Source: Metabacillus endolithicus
GTDB taxonomy: Bacteria > Bacillota > Bacilli > Bacillales > Bacillaceae
Length of the DNA: 64,000 nucleotides
NCBI RefSeq assembly: GCF_023078335.1
Contig: NZ_CP095550.1
Span: forward strand, 3,082,001-3,146,000
Direction of reading: 5' to 3'
The position numbers and the translations under genes were made by a program. Below are positions 55,189 to 63,765 of the stretch, one piece after another (positions within the stretch are counted from its first letter, which is position 1; each line of letters begins with the position of its first letter). The notes under the pieces were generated by a model, which saw only the letters and a program-made list of their open reading frames with translations, was not told the origin of the DNA and did not search any database.

Positions 55189-56988
55189 CTATTTATTTGT
55201 GATTTGATACAAGTCTTTTACACCTGCTCCGTCAATAGAAATTTGTGGTGGAATGTTATTGCCATCTCCTTCAACTGCAAAGCCTTTCCAAACCGATTCA
55301 TTCACTGTATGGAATACCCAAGGTCTATACATAAGTGGGATTGATGGAATGTCTTCTAAATAAATTTTTGTAAGTTCTGTGTACATTTCTTTTAATTTCG
55401 CTTCATCTGTAATTGTTGGAATTTCCTTAATTAACTCATCAGCTCTTTCATTTTTATATCTTCCCCAGTTCCAAAACGCCATTTCACCAACTGGAGCTAC
55501 ACCTTCTGAATACATGATTGTTCTCGCTCTATCCCAAGGCTGACTCGGACTAACTGCACCCGCAGGCGTATTCATAATGATGTCAAATTTCCCTGTTTGT
55601 AAATCATTTGTCCAAACAGGAGCTTCAGGGAAGTTTGTTCTAATTTCAATTCCAATGGCTTTAGCGTTTTGTGCGACAATTTCTAGGGCAGCATTCCAAT
55701 CAGACCAACCATATGGACATTCAATTTCCCATGGTCCAAGTCTTACCCCATTGAGAACACGAATACCATCTGCTCCTTTTTTCGCTCCAATACTATCAAG
55801 CAACTTATTGGCTGCCTCAACATCTGTTGTCCATTGAAGTGATTTAATGGCATCTTGATCTACATACTTTGTTTCAGAAGGAGTATCTAATGTAATAGAT
55901 GGTTTCATTTCACCAGAATATCCACTCATTGCTAACTCTGAAATTTTGTCATAATCAATTGCCATCGCAATCGCTCTTCTAACATCTGGATTATTTAATC
56001 CATCTTTTGTCATATTAAAGAAAATAGAAGGCATTGAACCAGGTAAGTAGTATGGTTTGTCTTGCACATATGTTTTGATAGGTGCACCGTCTTCCCACAT
56101 TTTCCAAACTTGAGGAATAAATTGTTGTGAAACGTCAACTTCTCCTTTTTTAAATGCTAGAGAACCTGCAGCGTTATCCTTATAAATAACATGACTTACA
56201 TACTTCGGAGCCGGTAAGCCACCAAATAGAGATTGTCCCCAGTAGTTATCATCTCTAATTAATGTGATCTTTTGGTTATCATATGTGTGCATTTTGTACG
56301 GGCCAGTACCAACAGGATCTGGATTCACTTCTTCACGAATCTTGGCAATATCGTTCCCACTTTTAGCTTCAATTTCTTCCCAAACATGCTTTGGCATCAT
56401 CGGAACTAATTGAAGACTATCTAAAACTGTGAGTCGATTAGGATTATCTTGTTTTAAGCGGATATTAACGGAGTTATCACCGTCTGCTTCTACCGCATCA
56501 ATTGCTTCCCAGAAGTTGCTCCAAGATATAGAGTATTTACTTCCTAGTTCATAGGAATACACAACGTCTTCAGAAGTGAATGCTTCTCCGTCATTCCACT
56601 TTGCATCAGGATTTAATTCAATGTGAAGTGTCGTGTCATCAGTCCATTCATAACTTGTACCAAGTAATGGCTCTAACGCACCATCAAGCATATTAATCAT
56701 GAAAAGATTTTCATAGATTAATGTTCTCGAGTTTGCATAAGCAATTGGAAATGCTGGATTTCCTCCTAATGGACTAAAGGTTGAAGGCGGTCCCCATTGT
56801 AAACCATTTACATACAATGTTTCATTTCTTGGTGTTGTTCCGGATGAATTTTGTTCTGAATCATTTCCTTCTTCACTTGGAGTTGGTTCATTTGTTGTTG
56901 GTGGCTTTACCTCATTGTTACAAGCAGCTAGTAGTCCAATTACCATGATTAGACTGAAAAATAAACCTAAAACGCTTTTTAACCTCAT
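55189..56988 (-). CDS. ABC transporter substrate-binding lipoprotein, family 5 (OppA-like)
   Basis: This 599-residue extracytoplasmic lipoprotein has lipobox LLAACN near residue 23, a Pro/Glu/Ser-rich linker, and a long family-5 domain with LEPLLGTSYEWTDDTTLHIELNPDAKWNDGEAFTSEDVVYSYE. Family-5 proteins bind peptides, nickel or oligosaccharides. The consensus CcpA site 29 bases before the start suggests a carbohydrate ligand subject to catabolite repression. First gene of the five-gene operon. The start follows AGAGGGGGAACTGG. Confidence 0.88.
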   Translation of the reverse strand: MRLKSVLGLFFSLIMVIGLLAACNNEVKPPTTNEPTPSEEGNDSEQNSSGTTPRNETLYVNGLQWGPPSTFSPLGGNPAFPIAYANSRTLIYENLFMINMLDGALEPLLGTSYEWTDDTTLHIELNPDAKWNDGEAFTSEDVVYSYELGSKYSISWSNFWEAIDAVEADGDNSVNIRLKQDNPNRLTVLDSLQLVPMMPKHVWEEIEAKSGNDIAKIREEVNPDPVGTGPYKMHTYDNQKITLIRDDNYWGQSLFGGLPAPKYVSHVIYKDNAAGSLAFKKGEVDVSQQFIPQVWKMWEDGAPIKTYVQDKPYYLPGSMPSIFFNMTKDGLNNPDVRRAIAMAIDYDKISELAMSGYSGEMKPSITLDTPSETKYVDQDAIKSLQWTTDVEAANKLLDSIGAKKGADGIRVLNGVRLGPWEIECPYGWSDWNAALEIVAQNAKAIGIEIRTNFPEAPVWTNDLQTGKFDIIMNTPAGAVSPSQPWDRARTIMYSEGVAPVGEMAFWNWGRYKNERADELIKEIPTITDEAKLKEMYTELTKIYLEDIPSIPLMYRPWVFHTVNESVWKGFAVEGDGNNIPPQISIDGAGVKDLYQITNK

Positions 56989-57016
56989 TAACCAGTTCCC
57001 CCTCTGATTTAAGTAA

Positions 57017-57030
57017 AGTAAACGCTTTCA
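57017..57030 (-). promoter_or_regulatory. Consensus cre site (CcpA operator)
   Basis: On the reverse strand TGAAAGCGTTTACT matches all positions of the TGWAARCGYTWNCW cre consensus. It lies 29-42 bases upstream of the oppA-like start codon, downstream of or over the promoter, which is a position for repression by CcpA in rich sugar. A TTGTTTT/AAAACAA palindrome at 57052-57066 is close by. Confidence 0.75.
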
Positions 57031-57179
57031 AGTAAAATATATTATTTGTTTTGAAAACAAGAACTAGTAATTTTAAAATTTCAGAATTATTTTTTGAATT
57101 TTTTGAAATTTAGGTATGCAGAATTATTTTTAGGGAGGTCTAGAGAATTGATTTAGGATTAGAAGGGATGGGCTATGCT

Positions 57180-57315
57180 GTCGTTGAAGGGAGGGGATGA
57201 ACGACAAAACGGGAATAGTTCGTAGCCGGACTGTCGTTCATAAGTGTGATGAACGACAAAACGGGAATTGGTCGGAACCGCAATGTCGTTCACCAAGAAA
57301 ATGAACGACAAAACA
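57180..57315. repeat. Array B: 52-bp hairpin units, same architecture as array A
   Basis: Unit starts are 57196 and 57248, with a degraded earlier unit (right arm TGTCGTT at 57180) and a partial later one (57300), all in a 52-bp register. Arms are ATGAACGACA and TGTCGTTCAT, with AAAACGGGAA starting the loop. The arms differ from array A at four positions on each side, and the pairing is retained. It lies between the Opp-type operon promoter and the acetyltransferase gene. The rest of 57031-57179 is AT-rich promoter DNA. Confidence 0.9.
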
Positions 57316-57366
57316 AAACTCCGCAGGAAGAAATATGTTCTTCATCACCAAGCTACTTTATACATT

Positions 57367-57861
57367 TTACTGCTCTCCTAATTCAGCAACCATATCCCAA
57401 GAAGTCCCATCAATACCAGTTTTCTTAAATCCAAATCTTTCATATAAACGTAGAGCAGGATTGGAGGGATCCACACTAAGTGAAATTCTTAGAAATCCTT
57501 TTGATGCTGCTTGTGATTTTATTTCTTTTAGCAATTCTGATCCAATGCCTTTTCCTCTGAATTGTGGAAGAATGGCCATGCTGAGGATTGGTGTTTCCTC
57601 ATCAATATAACCATATGTTTTAGACAAATCATCAAAGAGGCGGATCCAAACAGCTCCAAGTTTATTTCCGTTTGAATCAACAGCAAGTAGTGCTAGATCT
57701 CCGTGTCTTCCCCAGTCTTTGACGTAACTAGCCATCTTCGGTGTTTCAATAATACTGCGTGGGGGTTTTTCAGAATGTTCATCCACATATACTGCTTCGT
57801 ATAGCATATCCCAAAGAAAGTGTACATCGTCTTTTGTTGCTTCTATAACTTTAATTGTCAT
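57367..57861 (-). CDS. GNAT-family N-acetyltransferase
   Basis: This 164-residue enzyme transfers an acetyl group from acetyl-CoA to an unknown amine. The acetyl-CoA pyrophosphate loop reads ILPQFRGKGIGSELLKEI (Q/R-x-x-G-x-G/A), preceded by the strand TPILSMAI, and followed by LSVDPSNPALRLYERFGFKKTG, typical of the fold. Monocistronic. The target molecule cannot be told from sequence. Confidence 0.85.
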   Translation of the reverse strand: MTIKVIEATKDDVHFLWDMLYEAVYVDEHSEKPPRSIIETPKMASYVKDWGRHGDLALLAVDSNGNKLGAVWIRLFDDLSKTYGYIDEETPILSMAILPQFRGKGIGSELLKEIKSQAASKGFLRISLSVDPSNPALRLYERFGFKKTGIDGTSWDMVAELGEQ

Positions 57862-57991
57862 TTATATCAACTCGCTTTTTTTTAGTTAATATTCGCTACT
57901 ATTTGAAAAACTCCTTTTTAAGCAAAATAGTTTATAGTGAGACAAGCACGGGTAATAAAGAAATGTATTCAAAAAGAGGAGGTTATACAAT

Positions 57992-58507
57992 ATGTCTAAG
58001 CATATTGCTGTTGTCTTAACTGATTACTTTGAGGATATTGAATATACTGATCCTTCTAAAGCATTTAAAGAACAAGGTCATTCTTTAACTACAATTGAAA
58101 AGGTTAAAGGGAAAACAGTGACAGGAAAACAAGGTGAAGCAAGAGTTGAAATCGATGCTTCTATCGATGAGGTAGATTCTAGTCAGTTTGATGCCTTGTT
58201 TATACCGGGGGGATTTTCTCCAGATCAATTAAGAGCGGACGAGAGATATATTCGTTTTGCAAAAGAGTTCATGGAAGATCAAAAACCTGTTTTTGCGATA
58301 TGTCATGGACCACAATTGCTTATCTCTGCCGAAGCATTAAATAATCGTGATGTAACTGGTTATCAATCCATTATGATTGATTTGAAAAATGCTGGTGCAA
58401 ATGTACATGATAAAGAAGTTGTAGTTTGCGGCAACCAACTCGTAACAAGTAGAAAACCTGATGATTTACCTGCTTTTACTAGAGAATCATTAAAATTACT
58501 TTCTTAA
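57992..58507 (+). CDS. yfkM: DJ-1/PfpI family stress protein (YfkM, general stress protein 18)
   Basis: This 171-residue protein of the DJ-1/PfpI superfamily has the nucleophile elbow FAICHGPQLL (Cys near residue 106), with the nearby Glu and His expected of the family, and the GFSPDQLRADERYIRF region. Relatives are methylglyoxal-handling or protease-like stress proteins; the activity of YfkM is unsettled. In B. subtilis, yfkM precedes the same yfkK-J-I-H genes found here. AGAGGAGG precedes ATG 57992. Confidence 0.88.
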   Translation: MSKHIAVVLTDYFEDIEYTDPSKAFKEQGHSLTTIEKVKGKTVTGKQGEARVEIDASIDEVDSSQFDALFIPGGFSPDQLRADERYIRFAKEFMEDQKPVFAICHGPQLLISAEALNNRDVTGYQSIMIDLKNAGANVHDKEVVVCGNQLVTSRKPDDLPAFTRESLKLLS

Positions 58508-58523
58508 ACAAACGTTTGTTTAA
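58504..58523. promoter_or_regulatory. Perfect 20-bp palindrome at the yfkM stop codon
   Basis: TTAAACAAAC/GTTTGTTTAA, perfect over 20 bp and including the stop codon. It looks like a TetR-type operator, but its position at the 3' end of a gene is odd. A related half-spaced version is at 41081-41096. Confidence 0.4.
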
Positions 58524-58534
58524 GATGCAATTGT

Positions 58535-58566
58535 AAAGACCCCCCTAACCAAAAGGGGGTTTACTT
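58535..58566. terminator. Bidirectional terminator
   Basis: AAA-G-ACCCCC, loop TAACCAAAA, GGGGGTTT. It is located between yfkM and the convergent small gene. Confidence 0.75.
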
Positions 58567-58720
58567 ATTTTTTATTCTTTGAATGATCTTCAGTTGGCAA
58601 AGGGTCAACACGATAGGAATCTTCAGCATTAATAGCAGCTTTTAACCCATAAAGAACAAGGATAATTGAGATTACGAGGAATCCACATAAACTGATTGTA
58701 GCTAACCACCAATTCAACAT
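58565..58720 (-). CDS. Small single-pass membrane protein, 51 aa
   Basis: A short frame, MLNWWLATISLCGFLVIS and on, has one hydrophobic helix (residues 4-28) and a charged tail ending HSKNKK. A very strong site (GGAGGGGG, eight bases before ATG 58720) supports it. The tail motif SYRVDPLP resembles the small YtzI-type membrane proteins, but this is a short similarity. Function unknown. Confidence 0.65.
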   Translation of the reverse strand: MLNWWLATISLCGFLVISIILVLYGLKAAINAEDSYRVDPLPTEDHSKNKK

Positions 58721-58778
58721 AAAAAAATCCCCCTCCTTTTTACATTCATATGTAAGTAGGGAAGGAGTCAGAATTAGA

Positions 58779-59006
58779 TTATTGTCCTTTGCGTAGATTT
58801 CCTAATTCTTCTGCAATAGCTTGCATTTCATTAGGGCTGAAGGAATTTCTCTTCATAACATGCTCGTAAATATCCTTCAATTCTTCGTACATTTCTTCAT
58901 CAAAATGAGAAGGTTTAATAGCACCTAGATTTAGAACTCTGAGTTTTTCCTTGATTTGCTCAATCATATACTCAACATTTTCAACTGACTTTTCAGTAAG
59001 GTTCAT
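58779..59006 (-). CDS. yfkK: DUF1128 protein (YfkK)
   Basis: This 75-residue helical protein begins [21 protein letters not shown] and contains the conserved [19 protein letters not shown] segment of DUF1128. ATG 59006 is used because AAAGGAC and AAAGGA lie before it; the longer frame to 59072 has no site. The gene order with yfkM and yfkJ matches B. subtilis. Function unknown. Confidence 0.85.
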   Translation of the reverse strand: MNLTEKSVENVEYMIEQIKEKLRVLNLGAIKPSHFDEEMYEELKDIYEHVMKRNSFSPNEMQAIAEELGNLRKGQ

Positions 59007-59212
59007 TCCTTTCAGTCCTTTCTCGAATCGGTAATCATTATGGTTATTGTAACATGAAATACTAGCACACATTCAAAAACTTGTTACTTAGTCCTAATTA
59101 AGTATATACCGACGAATTGTATTTGAATAAAGAAAAATATTATCATAATAAGTAGAAGTAGAAATAATTGTTTCTAAAAGAAAACTATTGGGAAAAAGGT
59201 AAGGAGGATATA

Positions 59213-59683
59213 ATGGTTAACATATTATTTGTTTGTTTGGGGAATATATGCCGTTCACCAATGGCTGAAGCTGTTATGAGAGATTTAGTTAAGAAGGAAG
59301 GGTTAGATGAAGCCATTCAAATTGATTCAGCTGGAACAGGAAACTGGCATACAGGGAAACCCCCACATGAAGGAACTCGTCGCATTTTAGATCATTACAA
59401 CATCTCTTATGAAGGACAAAAGGCAAGGCAGCTTACAAAAGAAGATCTATCTCAATATGATTATTTGATTGGGATGGATAATGAAAATATTGGGAATATT
59501 AGACGTTTAGCTGGATATCATTCAACAGGGAAAATTCAACGATTATTAGATTATGTAGAAGAGTCGGACATATTAGATGTTCCTGACCCATATTATACAG
59601 GTAACTTTGATGAAGTTTTTGAGATGGTCCATAAAAGCTGTAGCAACTTATTAAAAGAAATTAAATCTTTACATAAACTTTAA
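59213..59683 (+). CDS. yfkJ: Low-molecular-weight protein tyrosine phosphatase (YfkJ)
   Basis: This 156-residue phosphatase has the catalytic P-loop VCLGNICRSP (Cys8, Arg14, CX5R) at the N terminus and the general acid in the VPDPYYTG loop near residue 124. In B. subtilis, YfkJ is one of two such enzymes and belongs to the general stress response. AAGGAGG precedes ATG 59213; the frame upstream to 59168 is not coding. It is followed by yfkI after 18 bases. Confidence 0.92.
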   Translation: MVNILFVCLGNICRSPMAEAVMRDLVKKEGLDEAIQIDSAGTGNWHTGKPPHEGTRRILDHYNISYEGQKARQLTKEDLSQYDYLIGMDNENIGNIRRLAGYHSTGKIQRLLDYVEESDILDVPDPYYTGNFDEVFEMVHKSCSNLLKEIKSLHKL

Positions 59684-59701
59684 TGATAGGAGGTATGTTA
59701 G

Positions 59702-60034
59702 GTGGCAAATGAAAATAAGTTAGTTAGAGGTATTGTAATCGGTGCCCTTGTTGGAGCAGCTGTTTCATTATTGGACAAACATACTCGTGAAGACGTTATA
59801 CAAGCTGGTAAAAATGTATCCTCAAAAATTAAAGGCTATGTTGATGAACCTACTACATTAACGAGCGAAGTTAAGCAAAAGATAGATAATGTGAAGGATA
59901 AAGTACAAGAAGTATCAGAAGATCTTTCCTTTCTAAATGAAAAGGTGAAGGAGCTTAGGGAAACAACACCACAAGTTGTAGGCTTAGTACAAGAAACAAA
60001 AGAAAGGTTCATTCCGAAACGAGACCAATCGTGA
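59702..60034 (+). CDS. yfkI: YtxH-domain protein (YfkI)
   Basis: This 110-residue protein has one N-terminal hydrophobic segment (GIVIGALVGAAVSLL) and a charged, helical remainder, the YtxH layout of general-stress proteins. It starts at GTG 59702 behind GGAGG. It is cotranscribed with yfkJ and yfkH (nine-base gap). The molecular role is unknown. Confidence 0.85.
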   Translation: MANENKLVRGIVIGALVGAAVSLLDKHTREDVIQAGKNVSSKIKGYVDEPTTLTSEVKQKIDNVKDKVQEVSEDLSFLNEKVKELRETTPQVVGLVQETKERFIPKRDQS

Positions 60035-60043
60035 GGTGAATGC

Positions 60044-60868
60044 ATGTTTAAAGAAGGTTCGTTCCTAAAAGAATTAGTCAAAAGATTTACAAGTGATGAG
60101 GTACCAGGCCTTTCAGCTCAGCTTTCTTATTTCTTTTTATTGTCGTTATTTCCTTTTCTTATTTTTTTAATCACCTTGCTTGGGTATTTACCGATTGCTC
60201 AAGAGGATGTATTAAACACAATAAAACAGTTTGCTCCTGGAGAATCCATGCAATTAATAAATGATACGCTAAATCAAATTTTAAATGATAAAAATGGTAA
60301 GCTTTTATCATTTGGTATTATTGCAACCCTCTGGTCAGCATCCAATGGAATTAATGCTATTGTTCGAGCTTTTAATAAGGCGTATGATGTCGAGGAAAGC
60401 CGCTCGTTCTTTGTTTCAAGAGGGATGGCAATTCTACTTACAATTGCAATGGTTTTTGTCATTATAGTAGCTCTTTTATTACCCGTGTTTGGAAAAGAAA
60501 TTGGCCTTTTTATTTTTTCTCATTTTGGTGTTTCAGCACAGTTTTTAACGATTTGGAATACGATGCGCTGGTTAGTAAGTGGAGTAATACTTTTCATTGT
60601 GTTTACAGCATTATATTTTGTTGCACCTAATAAGCGTTTGCATCTTAAGGACGGAATACCAGGTGCGATTGCCGCAACAATCGGCTGGATTGCTGTATCA
60701 CTTGCGTTTTCTTATTATGTTGGTAATTTTGCAAACTATAGTGCCACATATGGAAGTATTGGAGGGATTATTGTTTTAATGGTGTGGCTTTATTTATCAG
60801 GAATGATCATTATTCTTGGTGGGGAATTTAATGCACTGTTATATAAACGGAAGCATGCCTTAAAGTGA
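60044..60868 (+). CDS. yfkH: YihY/BrkB-family membrane protein (YfkH)
   Basis: This 274-residue protein has six membrane segments. It has the family pattern PGLSAQLSYFFLLSLFPFLIFL near the N terminus, LWSASNGINAIVRAFNKAYD near residue 95 and GGIIVLMVWLYLSGMIIILGGEFNALL near the C terminus. The family was once called ribonuclease BN by mistake and is now thought to be a transporter or lipid-handling protein. It is the last gene of the yfkJIH operon. Confidence 0.88.
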   Translation: MFKEGSFLKELVKRFTSDEVPGLSAQLSYFFLLSLFPFLIFLITLLGYLPIAQEDVLNTIKQFAPGESMQLINDTLNQILNDKNGKLLSFGIIATLWSASNGINAIVRAFNKAYDVEESRSFFVSRGMAILLTIAMVFVIIVALLLPVFGKEIGLFIFSHFGVSAQFLTIWNTMRWLVSGVILFIVFTALYFVAPNKRLHLKDGIPGAIAATIGWIAVSLAFSYYVGNFANYSATYGSIGGIIVLMVWLYLSGMIIILGGEFNALLYKRKHALK

Positions 60869-60964
60869 ATTACCAAATGTTTTAGTTCATATTGCATCCC
60901 TTAAAGTGAAATAGTAAGTAAGAAGACAAAAGTCTTTATTTTTATGAAAAGTGGGGGTTAAACA

Positions 60965-61072
60965 ATGGCAAAACATACAAAAAAAGGCGGAAGCCATAAC
61001 AAGCAAAACTCAAAGCAGAGTCCGAAACATAAAACAAGCGGAAGTGCAAACGGTCAAAACGGATATCATTAA
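60965..61072 (+). CDS. Small basic hypothetical protein, 35 aa
   Basis: A short frame beginning MAKHTKKGGSHNKQ has a strong site (GTGGGGG, seven bases before ATG 60965) and its own terminator. It is very basic (Lys and His rich) with no hydrophobic residues, like many minor spore proteins. I cannot assign a family. Confidence 0.55.
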   Translation: MAKHTKKGGSHNKQNSKQSPKHKTSGSANGQNGYH

Positions 61073-61077
61073 ATAAG

Positions 61078-61117
61078 AAAGGCATTGGCTAGGTTTAAAA
61101 CCTAGTCAGCCTTTTTC
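61078..61117. terminator. Terminator between convergent small genes
   Basis: AAAGGC...GGCTAGGTT pairs with AACCTAGTCAGCCTTT with a small internal loop, then T's. Confidence 0.7.
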
Positions 61118-61118
61118 T

Positions 61119-61268
61119 TTACTCAGCATGTTCCAAACAGTTGTTATAAACGGTGCTGTAGATATGTTCAATATCAGCATCTGTCATATAAAGTAAAGAG
61201 TCTTTGTCAATTTCCTTCATTCTTTCAATAAATTCAATCATGTTTTTACGTTCCTGTCTGTTCATCAT
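61119..61268 (-). CDS. BH0509-family small protein, 49 aa
   Basis: The protein reads MMNRQERKNMIEFIERMK and continues with LLYMTDADIEHIYSTVYN, which matches the small BH0509 family of Bacillaceae. It is helical and acidic at the C terminus. AAAGGGAGA precedes ATG 61268. Function unknown. The interval 61269-61418 holds only the promoter. Confidence 0.65.
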   Translation of the reverse strand: MMNRQERKNMIEFIERMKEIDKDSLLYMTDADIEHIYSTVYNNCLEHAE

Positions 61269-61418
61269 TTTCCCATCTCCCTTTGTGGTTGTTATGATAC
61301 AGTTTATTGTTGTTAGTTGTATTATATAACAGATTATTTGAAATGTTCAAACCTTTTTTGAAAATTTTTTAAAAAAGGCGCCAGCAGGCTTTGAAAATGA
61401 AAAAAAGCTGACAAGATG

Positions 61419-62616
61419 TCAGCTCGAAAAATGATCCATGGAGGGATTAGTAGATTTTTCTGTTGTTAAAATTGGTTTATAGAGAGTAACAGCTATAAAT
61501 ATAAGTAACAACATACTGCTAATGATGAAGAAATAGCTAATATCATTGGTGTACTTGATAAAAATACCACCTAGATAAGGGCCAGCTAGACTGCCTACAC
61601 TAAAGGCAACTCCACATAGGAGATTTCCGGTTGGGAGCAGGTTTTTTGGCATTAGGTCAGTCATGTAACTGATTCCTAGTGAGAAGGTAGAGCCTACAAC
61701 CATTCCAGATATGAATAAGCAAATAATCAGAGCAGTTGGAGAATGTTCAACAAAACTGGCTGTTGTAAAGCTCAAAAAGCCTGTGAATAAAATAAACATT
61801 AACACAGTTCTTCTTCCAAATTTGTCACTTAAAATGCCAAGCGGAAGTTGAAATGTGATTGCTCCTATTGCAAAAGAAAACAGTAAAATAGAAATATTCG
61901 TTACATCAAGACCAATTCGGAGTGCGTAAACAGGAAAGCTACCGTTTAATGAGGATTCTAAAAATCCATATCCTAAAGGAGGTAAAAATGCAACCCATCC
62001 GTATTTCCATGCACTTCTAAATCGTTTCATTGTTTCTTTCATTGAATTAACCTCAATGGTTTGCTCAGGAAAGTCGTTTTTTAGAAGAAACAATAGAGCC
62101 CCAGCCTATAAAACAAAGAACAGATGAAATAATAAAAGGCAATGCTTCGTTTATGTTAACGAGTGATGCAAGTAATGGACCTGCTGCAAAACCAACGCCA
62201 AAAAATAGGCCGTACAGTGAAATGTTTCTTCCTCTTTTATCTTCAGACGAAAATGAGGTAATCCATGTTTGTGTACCAAAATGTAGGGCATGGTCACCAA
62301 TTCCAATCAAAAGTCGTAGGCAAAACCAAAACCAAAAGGATTTCCATAACGGAAATAATGCAAGAGAGGAAGCTACGACTAGGCCGCCGAGGATAATAAT
62401 TGGTTTATAGCCAAACCGTTTTAATGGATATTCCATAAAGGGAGATACTAAAAGAATCCCAATGTATAGAGCTGTTGCGTTTAAGCCATTTAGGTCAGAA
62501 GATACCCCACTATTTTCAAAAATAATAGCAATTAGTGGTAGAAGCATTCCTTGGCTAAACCCTGATATCCCGACAATAGAAACCAATATCCAAAAACGAA
62601 CTCGTTGAGTATTCAT
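61419..62616 (-). pseudogene. yfkF: MFS transporter (YfkF-like), frameshifted
   Basis: This 12-helix major facilitator exporter is in the position of B. subtilis yfkF, after yfkH. The N-terminal half has the motif-A-like loop MEYPLKRFGYKP and the C-terminal half has GILSDKFGRRTVLMF. One extra base near 62101 (in GGGG, on the reverse strand CTGGGGCTC) splits it into overlapping frames; correcting it gives 398 residues. ATG 62616 follows GAGAGGTG. The substrate is unknown; the sequence break is probably an error. Confidence 0.82.
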
Positions 62617-62764
62617 GTAAGCACCTCTCATGATTTTAAAAATAATTCTTAAATGCCAGTAATACTTTAAACCGAATAACAAAATTATACAAGAAAAATA
62701 AGATAACATTCTTTTGTAATCGTCGTTTTTTAGATACAATAACTTAAAAACTGAGGTGTAGATA

Positions 62765-63148
62765 ATGGAATTTAAAATGAAGAAAGAAGTTGGCTTTACA
62801 ACAACAACAGAATATGGAGAATTGCATATAGCAGGCGATGAAGCCTACGGGTATAGACCTTATCAACTAATGGTCGCATCAATTGCTGTTTGTAGTGGTG
62901 GTGTATTGCGGAAGATTTTAGCTAAGAAAAGAATAGAGATAGAGGATTTAATTATATCTACTGATGTAGAACGTAATGAGGCTGAAGCAAATAAGATCGA
63001 AAAGATACATATTCACTATAAAATTAAAGGTCATAATTTAAACGAAAACAAAATTCATCAATCCATTTTATTAGCTAGTAAAAATTGTCCAATGGCTCAG
63101 TCAGTTAAAGGTAGTATTGAAATAGGGGAAACATTTGAATTAATTTGA
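62765..63148 (+). CDS. OsmC-family protein
   Basis: This 127-residue protein of the OsmC/Ohr superfamily has paired catalytic-type cysteines: one in SIAVCSGG near residue 41 and one in KNCPMAQSVKG near residue 110. Members reduce organic hydroperoxides. The short length and YhfA-like sequence fit the general OsmC group rather than Ohr. GAGGTG precedes ATG 62765. Confidence 0.85.
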   Translation: MEFKMKKEVGFTTTTEYGELHIAGDEAYGYRPYQLMVASIAVCSGGVLRKILAKKRIEIEDLIISTDVERNEAEANKIEKIHIHYKIKGHNLNENKIHQSILLASKNCPMAQSVKGSIEIGETFELI

Positions 63149-63160
63149 AAGTTATAAATG

Positions 63161-63192
63161 AAAAAGCCAGATGAATGATTCACCTGGCTTTT
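63161..63192. terminator. Bidirectional terminator
   Basis: AAAAGCCAG-TGAA, loop, TTCA-CTGGCTTTT. It separates two convergent genes. Confidence 0.8.
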
Positions 63193-63198
63193 CCTAGT

Positions 63199-63618
63199 TT
63201 ATAATGACAATGTTTCAGGTTCACTTGAAGACTTTTCGAAATAACGATAAGAAGAAGGTGAAATTTTTAAAAGCATATAGTTAGGATCATCTGCACTTGG
63301 TATCCAACTTTTTAAGTGCTCATTCCAGAACTTTTCTTTAAGTTCCTTAGATTCCTCTACCATAACGGTTCCTTCCACCTCCACATATGGGTCATCCCAT
63401 CCTTTACAATCATTTCCTAATAAAATATGAACATTAGGGTTTGCGTTGATATCCTCAACCTTGTGGGTGTCTTTATTGGTGGCTGTATATAAAACTAAAT
63501 CCTCATTAAAAAACAGCATGAATCGAGAGAAAGGCTTGTTTTGACTGATAGTTGCTAATGTACCTACTTTATGATTTTGTACGACTTCAAGTAATTTATT
63601 TTTCAAATCCTCACTCAT
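63199..63618 (-). CDS. Pyridoxamine 5'-phosphate oxidase-fold protein, general stress protein 26 family
   Basis: This 139-residue split-barrel flavin-fold protein starts near KLLEVVQNHKVGTLATISQNKPFSRFMLF, the pattern of B. subtilis YdaG (GSP26), and continues with LVLYTATNKDTHKVEDINANPNVHILL. It likely binds FMN or a related cofactor in stressed cells; the activity is unknown. ATG 63618 follows AAAGGAG. A possible promoter TTTTTA-17 bp-TATGAG lies about 45 bases upstream. Confidence 0.87.
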   Translation of the reverse strand: MSEDLKNKLLEVVQNHKVGTLATISQNKPFSRFMLFFNEDLVLYTATNKDTHKVEDINANPNVHILLGNDCKGWDDPYVEVEGTVMVEESKELKEKFWNEHLKSWIPSADDPNYMLLKISPSSYRYFEKSSSEPETLSL

Positions 63619-63765
63619 TGGATAAGCTCCTTTCTTTCCTCATACAATATATTTGCGTATGTAAAAAGCTTCACACTATATTAATGTGCAATAAAACGAT
63701 GGATTTCATTCATCTTTAGTGTAAAGGAAGTTAAAGAGTTGAGAATTGGTGTTTAATTACTTAAA

